Shown: positions 59,229-64,000 of the stretch, in pieces | Layout: the number at the start of each line of letters is the position of its first letter | Position numbering within the stretch: position 1 is the stretch's first letter | Origin: Flavobacteriaceae bacterium UJ101 | GTDB lineage: Bacteria > Bacteroidota > Bacteroidia > Flavobacteriales > UJ101 | Assembly: GCA_001880285.1 (NCBI GenBank) | Contig: CP016269.1 | Coordinates: forward strand, 806,001-870,000 | Direction of reading: 5' to 3' | Length of the DNA: 64,000 bases | The notes under the pieces: generated by a model | The model's input: only the letters and a program-made list of their open reading frames with translations | Database searches by the model: none | What the model was told of the DNA's origin: nothing | Made by a program: the position numbers and the translations under genes

Positions 59229-61334
59229 TTATTTTTTTATCAATAATTTTTGTCCTACTTTCAAATTAGTAGATTTCAATCCATTTAAAGCTTTAATGTT
59301 ATCTGCTGAAATTCCTGGAAATTTCTTAGCAATGGTATACAAACTCTCACCACTTTTTACTGTATGATAAATAGGTCCCTTCTTATTTTTAGAACTTGAT
59401 TTTTTTGATGATGTGCTGGATGATTTCCCTCCATACACTATTAATTTTTGACCTACTTTTAAATTATTTGAACGTAAATTATTCCACTTTTTCAAATCGG
59501 AAACAGACACCTTATAACGATTGGCAATAGTACCTAACACCTCTCCTTTTTTAACTGTATGAGTTGTTTTCTTCCCTTTAGATGAAGTTGTAGATTTTGA
59601 TTTACCTTTTTTACCTGGATAAATCACTAAAGCTTGACCAATTTTTAATGTACTGGATTTCAATTTATTCCAATTCTTAATATCGGATACATTTACATTA
59701 TACTTACTTGCCAAAAGTCCTAATGATTCCCCTTTTCGAACTTTATGTGTAATTTTATCTTTTACAACTTTATTACTATAAATCGTTAATTTTTGTCCTG
59801 CATATAAGTTTGAGGATTTTAACTTATTCCATGATTTAATATTTGATTGAGAAACACCATATTTAGTTGCAATTTTTGCTAAAATATCCCCCTTTTTAAC
59901 CGTATAATATTGTTTTTTTCCTTTAGGTTTAGTAGATGTTGCTTTCTTTTTAACCGTTGGTGTCGTCGCTTTAGAAGAAGTACTATTCTCTACTACTTTA
60001 GGAGTTTCCTTATATTTTTTTATTTTGGTACGAAGTGTTAATTCTTGACCTGGAGAAACTGTAGCTCCTGATAAATCATTCCAAGCAATAATATCAGATA
60101 TCCCTACACCATATTGATTTGCAATCATCGCCATCGTTTCATTTTCCTTTACTTGATGAGTTCGCTCTACTTCAACCAATGTAAAAGTACCAGCTTCTTC
60201 TTTCTTTGGGGAAGATTTTTCAATTGGTTGCTCTTTAGCTCTTTCTGCTTGAGCCGTCATTGAATAAATATAATTTTCTTGACCTACAAATTTACTTATA
60301 TCACTTTGAGGCAACCTTAAAGCATATTGCTTACCCGATTTTCTCGGAATGTAATCATTCTTATATTGAGGGTTTAAAAATTCAATTTTTTCATATGGAA
60401 CACCGGTAAATTTTGAAACATTTGAAAATGACAACTTATTTTTCACTAAAACCGTATCTGTTTCATAAAACGACACATCTAGACGACTGGGTTTTAAATT
60501 ATGCTCTTTAGCATATTCAAAGAGATACGTCATCGCAATAAAAGAAGGAATATACCCTTGTGTTTCACGAGGTAAGTATCTTCTTATATTCCAATAATTC
60601 TTATACCCTCCTGATCTTTTAATCGCTTTATTTACGTTCCCTGCTCCTGAATTATAAGCTGCTAAAACTAAATCCCAATCTCCATATATTTTATAATGAC
60701 GTTCTAAGTATTGACAGGCAGCTTCAGTAGATTTCAAAGGATCCATTCGCTCATCTACATAAGAATTGATTTCTAAATCATACATTTTTCCTGTAGAATG
60801 AATAAATTGCCATAATCCAATAGCTCCTTTATGGGAACCTGCTCTTGGATTCAACGTAGATTCTACAATAGCTAAATATTTAATTTCTAAAGGAATATTA
60901 TATTTTGCTAACTTATCTTCAAATAAAGGAAAATAGTATTCTGCCAATCCCATCACTTTTCCCATCCAAGGACCCATTTTCAGATACTTTTGAACATACG
61001 CTTGTACAACTTCATTATATTCAATGTCTAATGGCGTTTCATTATTAAGCTTTTCTAATCGATTCTTTAATAATACAGGATCAATTGTTTTAATAACATC
61101 AGCATTATTACTTGCATAATCGTTATATAACAAGGTTTGATTCAAGCGTTCTGACCATTGAGAGTTTACTCCTTCCAAATATTGTCTATCAGCATTAGAT
61201 AAATAAATACGATTTGCTTCTTTTTTTTCTACAGAAAGGGGTGTTATTCTATTTTCTCCGGTACTAGCACTAGGAACTTGCGCAATAGCGATAGCGGAGT
61301 ATACAATACATAAATATAGAATCGTGTTTCTCAT
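59229..61334 (-). CDS. mltD: MltD-like membrane-bound lytic transglycosylase with five LysM domains
   Basis: A 701-aa protein from the ATG at 61334. Signal peptide (LYLCIVYSAIAIAQ), then an SLT domain with catalytic Glu in YLAIVESTLNPRAGSHKGAIGLWQF and DLVLAAYNSGAGNVNKAI. After about residue 390 come five LysM modules (for example YYTVKKGDILAKIATKYGV, HKVRKGESLGLLASKYNV, HTVKSGESLYTIAKKF) joined by Ser/Lys-rich linkers. It cleaves peptidoglycan glycan strands. Five LysM is on the high side for this family. A TTG 30 bp upstream is rejected. Confidence 0.92.
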   Translation of the reverse strand: MRNTILYLCIVYSAIAIAQVPSASTGENRITPLSVEKKEANRIYLSNADRQYLEGVNSQWSERLNQTLLYNDYASNNADVIKTIDPVLLKNRLEKLNNETPLDIEYNEVVQAYVQKYLKMGPWMGKVMGLAEYYFPLFEDKLAKYNIPLEIKYLAIVESTLNPRAGSHKGAIGLWQFIHSTGKMYDLEINSYVDERMDPLKSTEAACQYLERHYKIYGDWDLVLAAYNSGAGNVNKAIKRSGGYKNYWNIRRYLPRETQGYIPSFIAMTYLFEYAKEHNLKPSRLDVSFYETDTVLVKNKLSFSNVSKFTGVPYEKIEFLNPQYKNDYIPRKSGKQYALRLPQSDISKFVGQENYIYSMTAQAERAKEQPIEKSSPKKEEAGTFTLVEVERTHQVKENETMAMIANQYGVGISDIIAWNDLSGATVSPGQELTLRTKIKKYKETPKVVENSTSSKATTPTVKKKATSTKPKGKKQYYTVKKGDILAKIATKYGVSQSNIKSWNKLKSSNLYAGQKLTIYSNKVVKDKITHKVRKGESLGLLASKYNVNVSDIKNWNKLKSSTLKIGQALVIYPGKKGKSKSTTSSKGKKTTHTVKKGEVLGTIANRYKVSVSDLKKWNNLRSNNLKVGQKLIVYGGKSSSTSSKKSSSKNKKGPIYHTVKSGESLYTIAKKFPGISADNIKALNGLKSTNLKVGQKLLIKK

Positions 61335-61344
61335 ATAAGGTAAT

Positions 61345-61389
61345 ACTATGGAATGACAAAGCATTCCATAGTTATTTTTGGAATGCTTA
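61345..61389 (-). promoter_or_regulatory. mutually exclusive hairpins between tatA and mltD
   Basis: ACTATGGAATG (61345-61355) pairs perfectly with CATTCCATAGT (61362-61372). The latter can instead pair through AAAGCATTCC with GGAATGCTT (61381-61389). On the minus strand one or the other forms 10 bp before the mltD ATG, which could tune mltD translation relative to tatA. Confidence 0.45.
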
Positions 61390-61409
61390 TATTCATCATA
61401 ATTTAGTTA

Positions 61410-61607
61410 TTATTTTGTTTCTTTTTCCTCTACTTTTTCTTGCTCTTCAGCCTCTTCTTTCGTTGCATTTTTAAATTCCTTAATTCCAGAACCTAGTCCT
61501 TTCATTAACTCAGGAATTTTTCTACCTCCAAATAATAATAATACGATAATGGCTATGATTAAAATCTCTTGACCTCCAAACCAGCCTAATATAGTTAATG
61601 TTTCCAT
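61410..61607 (-). CDS. tatA: twin-arginine translocase subunit TatA
   Basis: A 65-aa TatA/E protein: one N-terminal transmembrane helix ([22 protein letters not shown]), the FG-G-KIPEL hinge, an amphipathic helix ([14 protein letters not shown]) and an acidic/basic tail. It forms the Tat export pore with TatC, not in the window. It lies within a murein-enzyme operon; a TACCTTTG box (61633-61640) suggests its own promoter too. Confidence 0.92.
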   Translation of the reverse strand: METLTILGWFGGQEILIIAIIVLLLFGGRKIPELMKGLGSGIKEFKNATKEEAEEQEKVEEKETK

Positions 61608-61632
61608 TTTTACATTGTGTTTTTCTACCTAA

Positions 61633-61640
61633 CAAAGGTA
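61633..61640 (-). promoter_or_regulatory. -7 promoter box of tatA
   Basis: TACCTTTG on the minus strand, 26 bp upstream of the tatA ATG, between envC and tatA. It implies an internal promoter for tatA-mltD-DUF4837. Confidence 0.45.
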
Positions 61641-61651
61641 TGGATTTTTGT

Positions 61652-62959
61652 CTAATTGTTAATCCAATAAGCAGGATTTTGTTTTGTTGAATTTTTCCAT
61701 ATTTGAAAATTCAATGTTGTTTTACCTGTTTTTGAATCTGTATATACTTTTCCTAATGATTGTTTTGTCTTTACTGTCTGTCCTTTGCTAACGTAGATTT
61801 CCCCTAAATTATTATAAACTGAGAAATAATTCCCATGTTGAACTAAAACAGCTTTATTCCCACCTGGAATAGAAATAATAGCCGAAACTTTCCCTTTAAA
61901 AACAGCTCTTGCTGAAGCTCCATTATTCGTTCCAATATCTATTCCATTATTGTTTACATAAACATTCAACCCAGGATATTTTTGTCTACCATATCCTTGT
62001 GTAATACGTCCGTTAGCGACAGGCCAAGGTAATTTTCCTTTATTGGCTACAAAACTAGAAGCTAATGCCTTTGCTTCTTTAGTTAGAGGCATACTAGTCA
62101 CCTTAGCAGGAGTTTTGGGTTTAGGAGGTACTTTTTTCCCTTCTTTTTTTGCTTTTTCTCTTGCTAATCTCGCTTCTCTCTCTGCCTTTTCACGGGCTAA
62201 ACGGGCTTCTCGTTCTGCTTTTTCACGTGCAATTCGAATTTCTTCTTTTATAATTGCTTCTATTTGAACTTGAACTTTTCGAGCTCTCTCTTCTTTTTTC
62301 TTAATCTGAGCTACAATTTCCTTTTTCTTAGATTCTAACTTTACAAGTAATTGTTGTTGTTCTTTCTTTTCTAAGGCTACTTTTGTTTTTTCTCTTTTTT
62401 GCTCTTCTAAGAGTTTTTCTTTTTCTTTTTTATCTTTTTCTAAGACTACAATATTCTCTTGAACGATCGTTTCCTTTTCTTTGATTTCTCTTACTTGTTC
62501 TTTTCGATAATTACCATAAGTTTTTATGTATTGGTAACGACGGTACATTTGTGAAAAATCATCTGCTGACAATATAAAAAGCAACGAATTAGTTTCATTT
62601 TTTCTTTGGTAAGAATTAACTAGAACCTGTTTATATTGCTTTTTTAATTGTGCTACTTCATCTTGTAATTGTTGAACTTCTTTTTGTTTTTCTTGAATTT
62701 CAGACTGTAAGATACTTTTCTCTTGTGCTATGTTTTGAATGATTTTTTCACGTGCTTTAATTTTACGTTCTAAATCTTGAACATAATCCAACAAAGTAGT
62801 AGCCTCTTTTTTATTTTGACTTAATTTAGTATTTAAACTTTTTATTTCCGATCGTAACTTTTTATTTTCAGCCTGTAATTTTGTTTTCTTACTTTGTGCA
62901 AGTAAAAAACTTGATAAAAAAACAGCTACAAATAAACTAAGTCGAAAAAAATATCGCAT
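61652..62959 (-). CDS. envC: EnvC-like murein hydrolase activator
   Basis: A 435-aa protein with signal peptide (FVAVFLSSFLLAQ), a long coiled coil (about 25-265, with LAREKAEREAR repeats) and a C-terminal LytM/M23 domain (about 320-435). The LytM metal ligands are missing: NNNGIDI replaces HxGxD, YNNL replaces YxHL and LNFQIW replaces the HxH region. So it should activate amidases at division rather than cut. Starts at the ATG overlapping the DUF4292 stop by one base (TGATG). Confidence 0.9.
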   Translation of the reverse strand: MRYFFRLSLFVAVFLSSFLLAQSKKTKLQAENKKLRSEIKSLNTKLSQNKKEATTLLDYVQDLERKIKAREKIIQNIAQEKSILQSEIQEKQKEVQQLQDEVAQLKKQYKQVLVNSYQRKNETNSLLFILSADDFSQMYRRYQYIKTYGNYRKEQVREIKEKETIVQENIVVLEKDKKEKEKLLEEQKREKTKVALEKKEQQQLLVKLESKKKEIVAQIKKKEERARKVQVQIEAIIKEEIRIAREKAEREARLAREKAEREARLAREKAKKEGKKVPPKPKTPAKVTSMPLTKEAKALASSFVANKGKLPWPVANGRITQGYGRQKYPGLNVYVNNNGIDIGTNNGASARAVFKGKVSAIISIPGGNKAVLVQHGNYFSVYNNLGEIYVSKGQTVKTKQSLGKVYTDSKTGKTTLNFQIWKNSTKQNPAYWINN

Positions 62960-63762
62960 CAAAAATTAATTTTCTTATAATTAGTCGGTAATTTAAACGG
63001 TGTTTGTATTGCTGTATTGGTTTTAATGGATTTATGTTCCATATTGACCTCTATATTTTTTTTATCAAACACTTTCACTTGCATTTTTTTAGGAAAATAC
63101 TGTCCTCCCACTAATGTGAAATCAGAATATAAAACTTCTACTTTTGTGCCTGTATCAGGTTTAGTAAACGATTGCTTTGTTACTACAAAATTTTGGTTTA
63201 ACTCAATCGTTCTGGCTACATCCGTTTTTGATTTATCTTTAATCAATTTATCATTATCCTTGTATGTAAAAACATAACCAGCCGTATTCTTCTTAAAATC
63301 ATAATCTTGAGTATTCAGTTTAAAAAGAGGTCTTCCTGTTAATAATGATTCAATTTGCTCATATTCTAAATCTTTTAATTGAATTTTATCTTCAATAAAA
63401 GAATAATCAGAGTCAAAATATACTTTTTTAGGAAATTTAGCATATCCTTTCGCTCCGTCTGGTGTAATTAAAGCTCTTCCTAATGGGACAATCATGGAAG
63501 CATTTGCCCAAATCAATTCATTATTACGAATATTTGTTTGTATGCTTACCTTAGGTTGGCTACTCCCATTTTTTATATATTGCAACCGACTATTAAAAGA
63601 AATAGTAGAGTCTTGAATATAGGTTTTCTGAACCTGGTCCAAAACTGCTGTAAAATTGGCTACGTCTTTTGAAGGATTTTCTTTATCCACTATTTTTTTA
63701 TGAGTTCCACAACTCACAAATAAAGCAATAGTAAAAACTGTATAAACTATTTTTTTAATCAT
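62959..63762 (-). CDS. DUF4292 lipoprotein
   Basis: A 267-aa lipoprotein (lipobox IALFVSCGTHK). The LolA/LolB-like fold of the DUF4292 family is visible: SFNSRLQYIKNGSSQPKVSIQTNIRNNELIWANASMIVPLGRALITPDGAKGYAKFPKKVYFDSDYSFI and VLYSDFTLVGGQYFPKKMQVKVFDKKNIEVNMEHKSIKTN. It may carry lipids or lipoproteins in the envelope; unproven. Overlaps the upstream nucleotidyltransferase by 8 bp and envC by 1 bp, so the three are tightly coupled. Confidence 0.88.
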   Translation of the reverse strand: MIKKIVYTVFTIALFVSCGTHKKIVDKENPSKDVANFTAVLDQVQKTYIQDSTISFNSRLQYIKNGSSQPKVSIQTNIRNNELIWANASMIVPLGRALITPDGAKGYAKFPKKVYFDSDYSFIEDKIQLKDLEYEQIESLLTGRPLFKLNTQDYDFKKNTAGYVFTYKDNDKLIKDKSKTDVARTIELNQNFVVTKQSFTKPDTGTKVEVLYSDFTLVGGQYFPKKMQVKVFDKKNIEVNMEHKSIKTNTAIQTPFKLPTNYKKINF

Positions 63763-64000
63763 TTTCTTTAAAATCTAATACCGAATAATCTCCCAAACTT
63801 ACATTACGAGCAACACCTACATAAGTTGCATTATTCCCAATCATGGCTTTATTTAAATTGGCATTGGTAATAACTGTATCTTTTTGAATTAAAGATTCGG
63901 TAATGTTACAATCTTCTATACGCGTTCTTTTTCCTACAGAAACATACGGTCCAATTTTTGAATTTTTAATTACAGCTCCTTCTCCAATATAGCAAGGAGG
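63755..64000 (-). CDS. sugar-phosphate nucleotidyltransferase, C-terminal end (partial)
   Basis: The last 81 codons of a gene that enters from beyond the right edge; there is no start in the window. The translated piece reads PPCYIGEGAVIKNSKIGPYV, VGKRTRIEDCNITESLI, VITNANLNKAMIGNNATYVG, the hexapeptide rungs of a left-handed beta helix as in the C-terminus of glucose-1-phosphate thymidylyl/GlmU-type nucleotidyltransferases. Its stop overlaps the DUF4292 start by 8 bp. Such a gene heads this operon in other flavobacteria. Confidence 0.8.
   Translation of the reverse strand, partial: PPCYIGEGAVIKNSKIGPYVSVGKRTRIEDCNITESLIQKDTVITNANLNKAMIGNNATYVGVARNVSLGDYSVLDFKEND

Noticed and set aside
59230-60180. 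Regularly spaced similar DNA segments that could be taken for a repeat array or CRISPR
   Set aside because: They are the five LysM modules of the MltD-like protein, divergent at DNA level and in frame.
61652-62040. EnvC LytM domain as an active M23 endopeptidase
   Set aside because: The metal-binding His positions are replaced by Asn or Phe/Leu, as in known non-catalytic activators.

Overview
The window is a 64-kb piece of an AT-rich bacterial chromosome (GC roughly 30-33% by eye) from the Bacteroidota, most likely a flavobacterium (order Flavobacteriales). The support is a run of lineage-typical families: BT_3928/DoxX, DUF1599 doublet, DUF4835 (PorD-like), DUF5606, DUF3127, DUF4837, DUF4292, DUF6607, an OmpA protein with thrombospondin type-3 repeats, the GldF/GldG gliding transporter, HmuY with a TonB receptor, and a PafA-type phosphatase. 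Many intergenic regions carry the Bacteroidota -7 promoter box TAnnTTTG. I cannot name a genus.

Layout. 0-5.8 kb: divergent lysine-catabolism genes (ALDH7-type semialdehyde dehydrogenase and glutaryl-CoA dehydrogenase), then an AraC regulator, a VOC protein, an SDR and a membrane protein. 5.9-20 kb: mostly housekeeping and envelope genes, with a large lipoprotein, OmpA, smpB, BT_3928-DUF1599, folP, a SIMPL protein, a Kir-type channel, and the operon bamD-rpoZ-coaBC-DUF4835-recN. 20-24.7 kb is accessory DNA: two small orphan genes bounded by gene-specific inverted repeats and separated by imperfect hairpins, a broken tyrosine recombinase, an HU-like gene and an orphan histidine kinase flanked by a 31-bp direct repeat. 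24.7-36.8 kb: pheT, dnaN, an FAD-linked oxidase, a hybrid kinase, a fused gldF-gldG gene, a HemJ-like gene, a SAM-hydroxide adenosyltransferase and phoH. 36.9-40.7 kb: a haem-uptake locus (HmuY, TonB receptor, DUF6607) with Fur-box-like palindromes in its divergent promoter. 40.7-46.3 kb: SLC45-like and BCCT transporters, a divergent TruA-like enzyme and a PafA phosphatase. 47-50.9 kb: mazG, DUF5606, def, ruvX, an MtfA-like peptidase with a SEC-C tail, DUF3127 and tRNA-Leu(UAG). 50.9-53.4 kb: MBL lipoprotein, cupin and a divergent AraC regulator. 53.5-57.7 kb: a small island (below). 58.2-64 kb: an envelope operon DUF4837-mltD-tatA-envC-DUF4292-nucleotidyltransferase, read leftwards; the last gene runs off the window.

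Two stretches deserve the most attention. First, 53.5-57.7 kb holds six genes in two converging units. Both outer promoters carry nearly the same palindrome (TAGTTAGGATTCCTAACTA and a variant) directly abutting a TATATTTG -7 box, and a third copy lies inside. Four of the six proteins have a CxxC motif: a 77-aa thioredoxin-like protein, DUF2024, a CPGC thioredoxin-fold protein, and a GAPDH whose catalytic cysteine sits in C-A-S-C. The other two are a phosphatidylserine decarboxylase and an unrecognised secreted protein. I infer a thiol/redox- or stress-responsive regulon whose regulator lies outside the window. Second, 20.1-22.2 kb looks like a short integron-like cassette array: spacer hairpins whose G.T pairs all favour folding of the strand opposite the genes, gene-specific inverted repeats, and an adjacent inactivated tyrosine recombinase. 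Both readings are inferences from sequence pattern alone.
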